Shown here: positions 17,750 through 27,168 of the stretch, in pieces
Layout: the number at the start of each line of letters is the position of its first letter
Position numbering within the stretch: position 1 is the first letter of the stretch
Assembly: GCA_902626725.1 (NCBI GenBank)
Contig: CACOGI010000001.1
Coordinates: 140,001-204,000 of the forward strand
Direction: 5' to 3'
DNA: 64,000 nt
Source: an uncultured Pelagibacteraceae bacterium
Lineage (GTDB): Bacteria; Pseudomonadota; Alphaproteobacteria; Pelagibacterales; Pelagibacteraceae
Notes under the pieces: model-generated
What the model was told of the DNA's origin: nothing
Seen by the model: only the letters and a program-made list of their open reading frames with translations
Databases searched by the model: none
Position numbers and translations under genes: made by a program

Positions 17750-19189
17750 ATGAAAAATCATTTTGATTTTGTTGTTATTGGAAGTGGCCCAGCAGGTTCA
17801 ATAATTTCAAAATTTCTTTCAGAGCAAAAATATCAAATTGCCTTAATAGATAGGGCATCAGATAAATACAAAGGTAAAAAAAACTTTATATTTAATCCAT
17901 ATGTTAATAATTGTCCTAGCCATTACACACCATCATTTAGTGACCAACTAGGAGGCAATTCAGCTTTATGGCACAAAAAAATTTATTTAATATCAAAAGA
18001 AGAGGTTACAAATGGGAAGTGGTCTATAAAATATTCTGAGATATTCAAATACTCAAATATTCTAGCTAAGAAATTAGGAATTAAACACAATGAATTAATT
18101 TATAATAATAATAAAAAAAAAAAATTATTTAAATACTCACAATCTAAAAGAGCAGAGTTTTCAAACATTTATAATTTTTTGGATTTGAAGAATAAACAAA
18201 ATATAAAAACATTCAAAAATTCAAGTCCTATAAAATTATTTTTTAAAAATAAAAATAGAATTAAGAGTGTGAGAATATTAAATATGGAAAACAGAAGTGT
18301 TAAAACACTTGTTGTTAAAAAAGGATTAATATTTTGTGCTGGAGGACTTGGTAATACTTTTTTATTAAAAAATTTAACGCCAGGTCTTGATAAAAAAACT
18401 GGCAATTTTTTATGTGACCACCCTCATATTCAAATAGTTAAACTTAATTCAAGATTAGCAAGTTCTTTCAAAAAAATTTCTAAAGTGTTTCTTTTTCATA
18501 AAAATAAAAAAAATACTGAAAAAAAAAGAGAATTAAATATATATACGAATATCAAAAATTATTTTGCTGGTATTCAATTATCTACAAATATTGATCCATC
18601 ACTTATTTTAAGTAGAATATATCTAAAAACTAGTTTTTTTAATTTTTTTGGATATCCAATAAGGTTTATTGGTAAAATTATAAAAATTTTAATTTTTTTC
18701 GTAAATATTTTTTTTAAAATTTATTATAAGATCTTCGATATAATTGGTGTTAATGGGAAATATTCTTTTGAATTTTTTTTCTCTCAACAAAAAAATCCTA
18801 AAAACAACCTCAAACTTAATAGAGATAATAAGGATTTATTTGGATTAAATAAAATTGATATTAATTGGTCAATAAGCAAGAAAGATTTGAATATTTATAA
18901 TAGGATAATAAATGAATTTCTTAATAGCTCAAAAAAATTAAAAAATAAAAAATTTACGTTAAAAAAAATAGATCAACAAGTATATGTTGGTTTGCATCCG
19001 AGTTGTTCAAACTCTTTTGGAAAAGATAAAAAATTTTTAGTTGATGAAAACTTAAAAATAAAAAAATTTTCTAACTTGTTTATTTGTGGTTCAGATGTTT
19101 TTCCATCCAATGGTTTTACCAATCCAACTTGGACTATTATGACATTAGGTACTAGACTTTCCTACCATTTAAGAAAAAAATTTAAGTGA
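17750..19189 (+). CDS. GMC-family FAD-dependent oxidoreductase
   Basis: 479 residues. The FAD motif DFVVIGSGPAGSIIS begins at residue 6, QLGGNSALWHKK is the second FAD contact region, and the C-terminal GMC block is YVGLHPSCSNSFG...NLFICGSDVFPSNGFTNPTWTIMTLGTRLS. A hydrophobic stretch near residues 290-325 is an unusual insertion and may dock on the membrane. It is a diverged second copy of the 2898-4253 type of enzyme. It ends exactly where the convergent 2-oxoglutarate oxygenase gene ends, with no base between them. Likely role: oxidation of a sugar hydroxyl. Confidence 0.82.
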   Translation: MKNHFDFVVIGSGPAGSIISKFLSEQKYQIALIDRASDKYKGKKNFIFNPYVNNCPSHYTPSFSDQLGGNSALWHKKIYLISKEEVTNGKWSIKYSEIFKYSNILAKKLGIKHNELIYNNNKKKKLFKYSQSKRAEFSNIYNFLDLKNKQNIKTFKNSSPIKLFFKNKNRIKSVRILNMENRSVKTLVVKKGLIFCAGGLGNTFLLKNLTPGLDKKTGNFLCDHPHIQIVKLNSRLASSFKKISKVFLFHKNKKNTEKKRELNIYTNIKNYFAGIQLSTNIDPSLILSRIYLKTSFFNFFGYPIRFIGKIIKILIFFVNIFFKIYYKIFDIIGVNGKYSFEFFFSQQKNPKNNLKLNRDNKDLFGLNKIDINWSISKKDLNIYNRIINEFLNSSKKLKNKKFTLKKIDQQVYVGLHPSCSNSFGKDKKFLVDENLKIKKFSNLFICGSDVFPSNGFTNPTWTIMTLGTRLSYHLRKKFK

Positions 19190-19951
19190 TTAAAATTTTT
19201 GATTAATAAAAAATTTTAATTTTCTATAGATTTTACTATAAATATTTGGTTGTTTAAAATCATCAATTTTTCTCTCAATATAGTCAGTATCATCTCTTAC
19301 ACCAAAATATACTTTAGGTTTGATTGGAGAATAATAATATAGTGCTATAGAGTTCCTAAAAACATTTTCAGGGCAATTCACAGGATCTGGATGACCATGA
19401 AAAGAAATATCATTAGTCGAAAAAATTACAGTTTTATTAAAAATGGGTATTATTTTTTTTTCACAAGTTTTTACATCTTTGGACCAAAGCTCTAAATGTC
19501 CACCCCATTTATCATCCCATTTTTTATTTAGATAAACTAATAAATTTAATTTTCTATAAAGTTTTAATCTTTTGTTCCAATTAAAATCTGCATGAATTTT
19601 TAAAAAACCACCTTTAACAGTTGAGTGTATTCCTCCACCTACTAATTCTGGATCTGGTAGGATAATTTCCTCTCCAGTAAAACTTTTGAGCCAATTTAAA
19701 AATTTAATACTATAGGCCTCATCAATGAGTTTTTTAATATTGGGAGGGAAATCCTTATAATTGTTTGAGTATCTTTTTTTTTGAGATCCATAAAATTTTT
19801 TTTCTCCTTGCCATTTTTGAAAATTATTAACTTCATTTGAACATTTTTCTAAAAATGAATTTTCCCATAAATCATTTATTTCGATGTGAGAAAAAGGAAA
19901 ATTATTCAAATATTCATCTTGATGAATTGTTTTATATTCTAAATACTCCAT
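19190..19951 (-). CDS. 2-oxoglutarate/Fe(II)-dependent oxygenase
   Basis: 253 residues. The jelly-roll core shows KIHADFNWN (His and Asp iron ligands), LNLLVYLNKKWDDKWGGHLELW, IFSTNDISFHGHPDPV (second iron His) and FRNSIALYYYS with the Arg that binds 2-oxoglutarate. This is the 2OG-FeII_Oxy_3 pattern. Such enzymes hydroxylate sugars, lipids or proteins. Being in a glycan island and convergent with a GMC oxidoreductase, it may hydroxylate a sugar or lipid carrier, but the substrate is unknown. Confidence 0.83.
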   Translation of the reverse strand: MEYLEYKTIHQDEYLNNFPFSHIEINDLWENSFLEKCSNEVNNFQKWQGEKKFYGSQKKRYSNNYKDFPPNIKKLIDEAYSIKFLNWLKSFTGEEIILPDPELVGGGIHSTVKGGFLKIHADFNWNKRLKLYRKLNLLVYLNKKWDDKWGGHLELWSKDVKTCEKKIIPIFNKTVIFSTNDISFHGHPDPVNCPENVFRNSIALYYYSPIKPKVYFGVRDDTDYIERKIDDFKQPNIYSKIYRKLKFFINQKF

Positions 19952-20015
19952 ATCTAAAATTATAATTGAAGAAAAAATTTAAACAATAACATTGTTTATT
20001 GTACAGTAAGGTGAT

Positions 20016-20948
20016 TTGAAAAAAAAAATATTAGATCAGTTTGTTTATGGGATGGGGAGTTTTTTTAATATATTTAACTCTGAACATAAAAAATGTTTTG
20101 ACTACGTTATCAAAAGCAATATAAAAATACATTCCTCAATTTACTATTCCGGCTCAGCTTTTTTTCTAAGAAAATTTACAACAAATAATGAGAGAAAAAA
20201 TCTTAATTTAATTATAAAAATAGCTGGTTATAATTTTGATCAATTTAGATTTGAATTGGATCAAAGTATAAAAGAATTTGGTATTGATAATCTTTATGGC
20301 ATACAATTCTGGGATGAAGTCCCTCTAAATATTGATAAAAAAATTAACTACAATGAACTAGATAAAATAATCCAATTTTTGGAAACACTTAAAAATAAGA
20401 ATTTTTTAAAAAAGATTTTTTTACAAATAAGACCAAATCAATTTAGGCTTTCAGAAACAAATCTTTTGAACTTCTTTGATGGCTTTGCTTTTTATGCATA
20501 TCCTAATGAAGCTCAATTAGATAGAGATAATTATGATTACATGAATGAAAATAAAAAAATTTTTTTACAACTTCAGTTTTTTGGAGGAAGATATAAAGAA
20601 AACTTGAGAGATAGTTTTTTAAGAGAAAAAAATAGTTTAGACAAAGAAACAGAATGGATTAAAAAATGTACAAAATATTCCTTAGGAAATTTTGGTTTTA
20701 ATTCACTTTTTGTGGGATCTACAAGAAAATTAAAAAGACTAGAGATTCTCACAAATATTTTGAAAGAAAGTGAATTTAATATGACTAAAAATACATCTTT
20801 TTCAGATAATTGTACAATAATTGATAAAAGAGATTACAACATAAAAAGCCATAAAAAAAACTTTAAAGTTCTCACTAGTAAAACTTACTTGTTCAAACAA
20901 TATTTAATTAGATTTATCAAATTTATAATAAATTTTAAAAAAGATTAA
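20016..20948 (+). CDS. Aldo/keto-reductase-fold protein, probably catalytically altered
   Basis: 310 residues with a predicted TTG start at 20016; no in-frame ATG precedes YGMGSFFN. LDQSIKEFGIDNLYGIQFWDEVP corresponds to the SL..L..D..D..Q.H.P segment of aldo/keto reductases, and FGFNSLFVGSTRKLKRLE to the late NADPH-binding GVTS.IVG...L..L block. Of the catalytic tetrad, Tyr (IYYSG) and Lys (IIKIAG) may be present, but the Asp and His positions read as other residues (Trp in QFWDEVP). The fold call is moderate; the function may not be reductase. Confidence 0.5.
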   Translation: MKKKILDQFVYGMGSFFNIFNSEHKKCFDYVIKSNIKIHSSIYYSGSAFFLRKFTTNNERKNLNLIIKIAGYNFDQFRFELDQSIKEFGIDNLYGIQFWDEVPLNIDKKINYNELDKIIQFLETLKNKNFLKKIFLQIRPNQFRLSETNLLNFFDGFAFYAYPNEAQLDRDNYDYMNENKKIFLQLQFFGGRYKENLRDSFLREKNSLDKETEWIKKCTKYSLGNFGFNSLFVGSTRKLKRLEILTNILKESEFNMTKNTSFSDNCTIIDKRDYNIKSHKKNFKVLTSKTYLFKQYLIRFIKFIINFKKD

Positions 20949-21751
20949 AAAAATATTATTTTATCATCCCTTAATTCAGGATTATTTGGCATATCTAAAT
21001 TATGAGGTAGTTCAAAATTTTGTGATTGATAATTTTTTTTATTATTAGCAGTATAAGAAAAAGTAATTTCTAATTGAGTGGGGTATTTTTTATCTTTAAT
21101 CGGGCCACAATTATTTACATGACAGTGAACTATAGTCAGATTAAAATTGTTAATAAATTCTTTTATTTTTTCAATATGTAAATCAATATCGTGAAATTCA
21201 ATAATACATCCTGTTAAATAATTTTGATATGACAGAAGTTGATTTAAAATTCTATACTCAGATCCCTCAATATCTATCTTAATGAAATTATCTCTAATTT
21301 TATCTTTTTTTTGAAAAATTTGATCTAGATCTGTTACTTTTAGCTTATATATACTTGCATGTTCAAGACTGTCTGGTGAGATCATGTAATATTTCAAGGT
21401 ACATTCTTTATTTTTAAGAAATTTTTTTAACTTAAAAAATTTTGAAATATAGAAAAAAAATTTTTTTTTAAAACGTAATAATTCAACAAAACTGATAACT
21501 ATGTTTTTAAACCAAAAATAGTTACTTATTGAATGGTCATACATAAAAATTTTGAATGGTTTATTTTGAGATTTTTTTAATTTATAAATATGATTTTCAA
21601 ACTCCCAACTTAATCCAATTCCAAAACTATAAAAAAAAGTTGCTTCATCTATATTTTTTAAATTAAGCAAATAGCCCCCATCATTTTTATCACCAATTCT
21701 TTGGAGCTCAATATCTTGAGAGGGTTTGAATATTTTATTTAAGTAAAACAT
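20945..21751 (-). CDS. FkbM-like methyltransferase domain protein
   Basis: 268 residues. The start LQRIGDKNDGGYLLN and the FFYSFGIGLSWEFENHIY motif I variant are followed by FKIFMYDHSIS (acidic loop) and the late FIKIDIEGSEYRILNQLLSY, all matching FkbM/Methyltransf_21 relatives. Probably an O-methyltransferase acting on a glycan. It overlaps the preceding minus-strand methyltransferase by 17 bases and the convergent aldo/keto-like gene by 4 bases. Confidence 0.75.
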   Translation of the reverse strand: MFYLNKIFKPSQDIELQRIGDKNDGGYLLNLKNIDEATFFYSFGIGLSWEFENHIYKLKKSQNKPFKIFMYDHSISNYFWFKNIVISFVELLRFKKKFFFYISKFFKLKKFLKNKECTLKYYMISPDSLEHASIYKLKVTDLDQIFQKKDKIRDNFIKIDIEGSEYRILNQLLSYQNYLTGCIIEFHDIDLHIEKIKEFINNFNLTIVHCHVNNCGPIKDKKYPTQLEITFSYTANNKKNYQSQNFELPHNLDMPNNPELRDDKIIFF

Positions 21752-22634
21752 TTTTTTTTATTTTATTTTTTGGTAATAACATAGCAAATTCTTTTTTTAA
21801 AATTGGAACACCTTCAATGATTGGGTAGATTAAACTTGAAGTTTTTGAATATACATAATTTGAATTAATCAAATTTATTGATTTTTTTGTGATTGGCTCA
21901 ACCATAATAGGACATTTAATTTTTTTCTTATTTAGACTTATTATATAAATAGAGCTCTTATTTTTAAAACTTAAAAAATTTTTCATTGGGATCTTTTTGT
22001 ATTTAAAATTTTTTTTAATTAAAATTTTTTCTAATTTTTGCGTATAGCCATATTTTTTCATTCTCTGCTTTTGCTTAATATCTGCTAATTTATAATCAGG
22101 TTCTATTAAAACTAAACCCCTTGAACTTACTCTTGATAATTCTTTGATAATTTGTTCCTCCTCACCGTTATTTGGTTCAATTGCATGCATAGTTACTGAA
22201 ATCTCAAAAGAATTATCTTTAAAAGGTATATTTTTGAGTGTTGCACACACAAAGTTGAGATTTTTGTTCTTTAAATTAAAATATTTAATTCCAGCTAAGA
22301 TTCTATTAAAACTAAAATCCAATCCATAAACTTTAGTATTTTTGATACCTTTTTTAAGTAAATTTGTATTAGTTAATTCTCCACATCCACAGTCTAGTAA
22401 GTAGGATAATTTTCCAAAATTTTCATTGATAACCTTAATAATTTCCTCACTAAATGATCGATATGCTTGCCTTTTTTTCTCCCAATCTCTAATGTAATTT
22501 CCTGCTTGCAAATCGTATGCAAAATTAATTATTTTCGTTTTGTCTAATTTGCTAAATTTTTTAAGCGATAATTGGAAATTTGTTTTCTTTTTGGATTTGA
22601 GCTTATTAAGCAGTTTTATTAAACTATGATTCAT
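21735..22634 (-). CDS. SAM methyltransferase with C-terminal Trm112-like zinc-ribbon-type domain
   Basis: 299 residues. LLDCGCGELTN is the SAM motif I, VYGLDFSFNRI the acidic loop and IPFKDNSFEISVTMHAIEP motif IV. After about residue 235 there is CPIMVEPI...YVYSKTSSLIYPIIEGVPILKKEFAMLL, which follows the Trm112/DUF343 pattern (CP......Y.....YPI..G.P.L), but only one of the usual cysteines remains, so zinc is probably not bound. It is in tandem with the FkbM-like gene downstream (17-base overlap). Substrate unknown. Confidence 0.78.
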   Translation of the reverse strand: MNHSLIKLLNKLKSKKKTNFQLSLKKFSKLDKTKIINFAYDLQAGNYIRDWEKKRQAYRSFSEEIIKVINENFGKLSYLLDCGCGELTNTNLLKKGIKNTKVYGLDFSFNRILAGIKYFNLKNKNLNFVCATLKNIPFKDNSFEISVTMHAIEPNNGEEEQIIKELSRVSSRGLVLIEPDYKLADIKQKQRMKKYGYTQKLEKILIKKNFKYKKIPMKNFLSFKNKSSIYIISLNKKKIKCPIMVEPITKKSINLINSNYVYSKTSSLIYPIIEGVPILKKEFAMLLPKNKIKKNVLLK

Positions 22635-22672
22635 TAAATGTTTAAAATTTTATATAGTAAATAGTAATTTAA

Positions 22673-23779
22673 ATGAAGGAAAAATTTAAAGAAATAGTAT
22701 ATATATCTGAGCTGAATCTACCTAATATTTCTGCTCAGTCAATTCAAACCCTTAAAATGTGTTCAGCTTTTGCTTTTCAAAAAAAAACTAAGCTAATAGT
22801 TTTTTATACTAAAAAAAATTTTAATTTTTATAAAAGAAACTTTCTTTTAAATAATAATTTTGAGATAAAAGGTATTTTTAGAGAGCCCAAAAAACATAGT
22901 TTAATAACTAGATTATTTTTTTTTTTCAAACTTATTAAATTATTGAGAAAAAAAAAAAAGACTCTCTTTATTACAAGAAGCGTTTTTGTTAGTTCTTTAT
23001 TTGCATTATTTGGATTAAAAAATATTTTAGAAATTCATATAGAAAACTATGGATTAACAAGACTTTTTTTTAATCTTAAGATGTTCATAATTAAATCAAA
23101 AAATCAAAAATTTATTTTAATTTCAAAAAAATTAAATGATGTTTTTAAATTTAATAATAAAGATTTTATTGTTTTAGATGATGCATCAGATTTTGAAAGT
23201 TTTAACTTTACTTCAAAAAAAGCAACAAAAAAAAGGTCTTGTGTTTATACAGGAAGCTTTTTTAAAGGAAAAGGTTTTGAAATGATTTTTGAAATTTCAA
23301 AAAAAATGCAAAACACAAATTTTTTTCTTTATGGGAACGATAAATTTCTTCCATCAGCCCAAAAAGAAAATATGCCTAAAAATATTTTTTTATGTGGTCA
23401 TGTTTCTTACAGTAAAATACCGCAAGTATTATCTGAACATAAAATTTGTTTAATGCCTTATTCCAAAAAGGTATTTATTGACTCTGGAAAAATTAATAAT
23501 GAAAAATATATTTCACCTTTAAAATTATTTGATTATTTATCGTCAGGAAAAATACTAATAGCATCAAATTTACCCTCATATAATCATATTCTCAAAAATA
23601 AAAAAAATTGTTTTTTAGTTGAACCAGATAAAATTGATGCATGGGTGAAAACAATTAATTATGTGATTAATAATTACGGTAAGTTAAATAATATTAGAAA
23701 GGAAGCAAGACAAACAGCTAGATTATATAATTGGAATAAAAGAGCACAGAATATAATTACTTTTGCTAATTCTCTATGA
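22673..23779 (+). CDS. Glycosyltransferase family 4 (GT-B)
   Basis: 368 residues. The donor half has SCVYTGSFFKGKGFEMIFEI, NIFLCGHVSYSKIPQVLSEHKICLMPY and SPLKLFDYLSSGKILIASNLPSYNHIL, the GT4 E/K..E.-like region where SPLK.F.YLS is the donor-binding loop. The N-terminus has NISAQSIQTLKMCSAFA, an acceptor-side element. This is the first of four consecutive GT4 genes on the plus strand, and it overlaps the next by four bases (ATGA). It adds a sugar to the lipid-linked glycan on the cytoplasmic face; the linkage is unknown. Confidence 0.85.
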   Translation: MKEKFKEIVYISELNLPNISAQSIQTLKMCSAFAFQKKTKLIVFYTKKNFNFYKRNFLLNNNFEIKGIFREPKKHSLITRLFFFFKLIKLLRKKKKTLFITRSVFVSSLFALFGLKNILEIHIENYGLTRLFFNLKMFIIKSKNQKFILISKKLNDVFKFNNKDFIVLDDASDFESFNFTSKKATKKRSCVYTGSFFKGKGFEMIFEISKKMQNTNFFLYGNDKFLPSAQKENMPKNIFLCGHVSYSKIPQVLSEHKICLMPYSKKVFIDSGKINNEKYISPLKLFDYLSSGKILIASNLPSYNHILKNKKNCFLVEPDKIDAWVKTINYVINNYGKLNNIRKEARQTARLYNWNKRAQNIITFANSL

Positions 23780-24918
23780 AAAAAAAAATTTATTATTGGG
23801 GACCATTTTTAGATAATGTCGCAACTATTAAAGCAATTTTGAACTCTGCCTATTCAATAAATAGATACTCCAATTTTTTTGAATCATCGATAATTAATGC
23901 TGTTGGAGAATGGGATGAAATAGATCTAGATAAAAAAAAAAAGCATTTAAATTTCATTAGTTTCAATGAAAAAATATATAAAAAATTACCAAGATACGGT
24001 TTTTATTTTAGTAGAATTTCCTATTTGATAATATTTTTTAAGTCCTTTTTGCCTTTAAGAAATTTGATTTTAAAAGATAAGCCAGATTTTTTAATAATAC
24101 ACTTAATAGTTTCACTTCCACTGATACTTTTTAAATTATTTAATTTTGAAACAAAATTATGTTTAAGAATTTCTGGAAAACCAAAATTAAATTTTATAAG
24201 AAAAATAATTTGGAAATTTTCATCAGATAAAATACATTTAGTTTTTTGTCCAACTCAAGAAACTAGAGAAATTTTAATAAAAGAAAAAATTTTTAATAGT
24301 AAAATTTTAGTTTTACACGATCCTATTATTGATCAAAAAGTCTTAACAAGAAAAAAAAAAGAAAAAATTTTTAACAACAATAATTTTAAAAAAGATAATA
24401 TTATTATGCTTGGTAGGCTTACTAAACAAAAAAATTATCCACTAATTATAAATATATTTCAATCTTTATTAAAATCAAATCCAGGCATATGTCTTAATAT
24501 TTTTGGAAAAGGTGAATTAAAAAATTATTTGTTAAAATTAATTAAAAAAAAAGGCTTGGAAAAAAATATTATTTTTCACGGTCATACAGATAATGTTTAT
24601 AAATATTTAAAGGCCAGTAAAATTTTTTTATTAACATCACTATGGGAAGATCCAGGATTTGTTTTAATTGAAGCAGGTTATTGTGATACTTTAATTGTTT
24701 CAAGTAATTGTCCCAGCGGACCTAAAGAATTTTGTGATGGCAATTCAGGGTTTTTGTTTGATAATAATTCAGAAGTATCTTTGCTTGAAACATTAAAATT
24801 AGCACTGCATACAAATGAAAAAGAAAAAAAATTAAAAATTATAAATGCAAAAAAAAAGATAAGATCATTTAGTATATTCTATCACTTCCAAACTTTAGAA
24901 AAATATTTACTAAACTAA
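23776..24918 (+). CDS. Glycosyltransferase family 4 (GT-B)
   Basis: 380 residues. C-terminal GT4 signatures are IIMLGRLTKQKNYPLIINIF, LNIFGKGELKNYLLKLI, IIFHGHTDNVYKYLKASKIFLLTSLWEDPGFVLIEAGYCDTLIVSSNCPSGPKEF; the EDPG...E segment is the family's E-x7-E-type nucleotide-sugar site. It is translationally coupled to the upstream transferase by an ATGA overlap. The SSNCPSGPKE block is shared with the next transferase (SSNCPTGPRE), so the two are probably paralogues adding similar donors. Confidence 0.88.
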   Translation: MKKKIYYWGPFLDNVATIKAILNSAYSINRYSNFFESSIINAVGEWDEIDLDKKKKHLNFISFNEKIYKKLPRYGFYFSRISYLIIFFKSFLPLRNLILKDKPDFLIIHLIVSLPLILFKLFNFETKLCLRISGKPKLNFIRKIIWKFSSDKIHLVFCPTQETREILIKEKIFNSKILVLHDPIIDQKVLTRKKKEKIFNNNNFKKDNIIMLGRLTKQKNYPLIINIFQSLLKSNPGICLNIFGKGELKNYLLKLIKKKGLEKNIIFHGHTDNVYKYLKASKIFLLTSLWEDPGFVLIEAGYCDTLIVSSNCPSGPKEFCDGNSGFLFDNNSEVSLLETLKLALHTNEKEKKLKIINAKKKIRSFSIFYHFQTLEKYLLN

Positions 24919-24950
24919 AAATTATAAATGTTGAAAATAATAAACTTATA

Positions 24951-26066
24951 ATGGCAAAACAAAATAAACAATTATCAAACTTAGTAATTTTTACTCCAAA
25001 TATTGATCATGGTGGAGTAGAAAAAAATTTATTTTTACTTTCAAATTTTCTAAGCAAAAGATTTACTAATATAAGTCTAATTACATTTAATCACACTGAT
25101 AAAAAGTATTTTGATAAAAAAATTAATTTTATTACTCCAAATATTTTAGGTAATTTTAAAAACAGAATATTAAAAAATTTTGTTTGTACAATATTATTAA
25201 CAAAGTTAATTCTTTCTAGAAAAAAGACATTAATTTTATCATTTAATTCAAACTTGTATGCAACCTTTTTGGCGAAAATATTTAGAACAAAAATAATCAT
25301 TAGAATAAATGCTTCACATAAATTATGGGCAACAAATTTTTTTAAAAAAAAAATATTTGAATTTTTCTTTAAGCTACCAGATGCGGTAATTGTAAATTCA
25401 ATTGATTTAAAAAAAGAAATAGACAAAAAATTTAAAATTAATTCTAAATGTATTCTTAATCCATTAAATAAAAAAAAAATTTTAAAAATAAAAAAAAATA
25501 ATCTTAAACTTTTTAACGTCAACAGAAAAGTTTTTAAAATTCTTTTTTTGGGGAGACTTGTAGATCAAAAAGACCCTTTTACTTTTTTAGAAAGTATTAA
25601 AAGAATAGAAAAAAAATTTAAATTTAAAGCACTTATAGTTGGAAGCGGATATATGAAAAAAAATATTTTAAAATATATAAAGGAAAATTCACTTGAAAAA
25701 AAGATTAAGCAAATTGATTTTACTTCAAAAGGAATTCAATATCTAAATCAGTGTGATCTTTTTGTTCTAACATCTAAGTTTGAGGGTTTGCCAAATGTTC
25801 TATTAGAAGCTCAATTTTTAAAAAAATATATTATTTCGTCTAATTGTCCAACAGGCCCAAGAGAAATTCTTTTAGGTGGAAAAGCAGGTGATTTGATCAA
25901 GATAAACGACCCAGAATTATTCTCAAAAAAAATAATTAATTATTATTTAAATAGAAAAAATAAAATCTACAAAAGGAAAATTCAATTAGGTTTTAAAAGT
26001 TTATATAGATATGATTTTAAAACTAATTGTGAAAAATATTATAATTTAATTAACAAAACATTCTAA
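24951..26066 (+). CDS. Glycosyltransferase family 4 (GT-B)
   Basis: 371 residues. The N-terminus FTPNIDHGGVEKNLFLLSNFLSKR has the acceptor-side GG.E motif; the C-terminal half has ILFLGRLVDQKDPFTFLESI, LIVGSGYMKKN and CDLFVLTSKFEGLPNVLLEAQFLKKYIISSNCPTGPREIL with the EGLP...LEA donor-site signature. Third of four tandem GT4 genes, 32 bases after its upstream neighbour and four bases before the next. Confidence 0.88.
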   Translation: MAKQNKQLSNLVIFTPNIDHGGVEKNLFLLSNFLSKRFTNISLITFNHTDKKYFDKKINFITPNILGNFKNRILKNFVCTILLTKLILSRKKTLILSFNSNLYATFLAKIFRTKIIIRINASHKLWATNFFKKKIFEFFFKLPDAVIVNSIDLKKEIDKKFKINSKCILNPLNKKKILKIKKNNLKLFNVNRKVFKILFLGRLVDQKDPFTFLESIKRIEKKFKFKALIVGSGYMKKNILKYIKENSLEKKIKQIDFTSKGIQYLNQCDLFVLTSKFEGLPNVLLEAQFLKKYIISSNCPTGPREILLGGKAGDLIKINDPELFSKKIINYYLNRKNKIYKRKIQLGFKSLYRYDFKTNCEKYYNLINKTF

Positions 26067-26070
26067 TTTT

Positions 26071-27168
26071 ATGAAGAAAAGAAATCTTGTATTTTTTCTA
26101 CCTAATTTTGCTGCTGGAGGAGCAGGAAATTCAATTGTTAATATTTGTAAAAATCTTAATAAAAAGAAGTATAATATTTTTATTTTATCATTAAAAAAAA
26201 ACTTTTATAAACATGAATTATATAAATATTGTAAAGAAATTAGAGAAATAGATAGATCAAGCACCATATTTTCATTAAATAAAATAGACAATTACCTAAA
26301 AAAATTTGACAAAAAGAATACCTTAATAATTTCAAATATTAATTATGCAAACTCATTATTTGTACTTTATTTTAAAATATTAAAACATTTTAAGCTTATT
26401 GTAATTGAACGAACACCCTATCAAGAACTCAGTATTTACTATAATTTTATAGATTTTTACAAAAAGTTAATAATAAAAATCATAATTAAGTTCTTTTATA
26501 AATCAGCGGATGCCCTGATAGCAAACTCAAGGAAAACTGCTAATGATTACAGAAGAAAAATCAACAATAATTGTTTTTATGTTTATCCATTATCTTTTAA
26601 GTCAAAAATAAATATTAAAAAAAAAAATAAAATTAACAATCAACTAAAAATTTTAACGATTGCAAGGCTATCTAGAGAAAAAAGAATCGAGGATCAAATT
26701 TATGCTTTAAAAAAAATAGGAAATATAAAATACAAATTAACTATTGTTGGTGATGGATATTTAAAAGAATTTTTAAATAATTTAATAAGAAAATTTAATG
26801 TGAAAGCGAAAATAGTAAATTATTCGGATAAAAATAAAATTAAATATTTAAAAAAATCTAACTTATATATTTGTTCCTCAGATTTTGAGGGTTTTCCTAA
26901 TACTGTTATTGATGCGATAAATTATGGTTTACCTGTAATTTCTTCAAATAACCATGGTGGAATAAATGAAATACTATTAAATGGATATGGTGGAACTTTT
27001 TATAAAACAAGAGATATAAATGATCTCGCTAATAAAATAAAAAATGTTGATAAATATTATAAAAAAGAGCTAAAAAAGAATATAACTGCTAAAAAAAAAT
27101 TGAATAGATTTTCAGAGTTGAATATTAAAAAATATGAAAAAATATTTGATAGAGTTTTAATCAAATAA
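26071..27168 (+). CDS. Glycosyltransferase family 4 (GT-B)
   Basis: 365 residues. FFLPNFAAGGAGNSIVNICKNLNKK is the N-terminal G-G loop; ILTIARLSREKRIEDQIYAL, LTIVGDGYLKEF and SNLYICSSDFEGFPNTVIDAINYGLPVISSNNHGGINEIL give the GT4 donor domain with EGFP...IDA. Fourth of the tandem set. Its 3' end overlaps the convergent epimerase gene by 12 bases, leaving no space for a terminator. Confidence 0.88.
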   Translation: MKKRNLVFFLPNFAAGGAGNSIVNICKNLNKKKYNIFILSLKKNFYKHELYKYCKEIREIDRSSTIFSLNKIDNYLKKFDKKNTLIISNINYANSLFVLYFKILKHFKLIVIERTPYQELSIYYNFIDFYKKLIIKIIIKFFYKSADALIANSRKTANDYRRKINNNCFYVYPLSFKSKINIKKKNKINNQLKILTIARLSREKRIEDQIYALKKIGNIKYKLTIVGDGYLKEFLNNLIRKFNVKAKIVNYSDKNKIKYLKKSNLYICSSDFEGFPNTVIDAINYGLPVISSNNHGGINEILLNGYGGTFYKTRDINDLANKIKNVDKYYKKELKKNITAKKKLNRFSELNIKKYEKIFDRVLIK

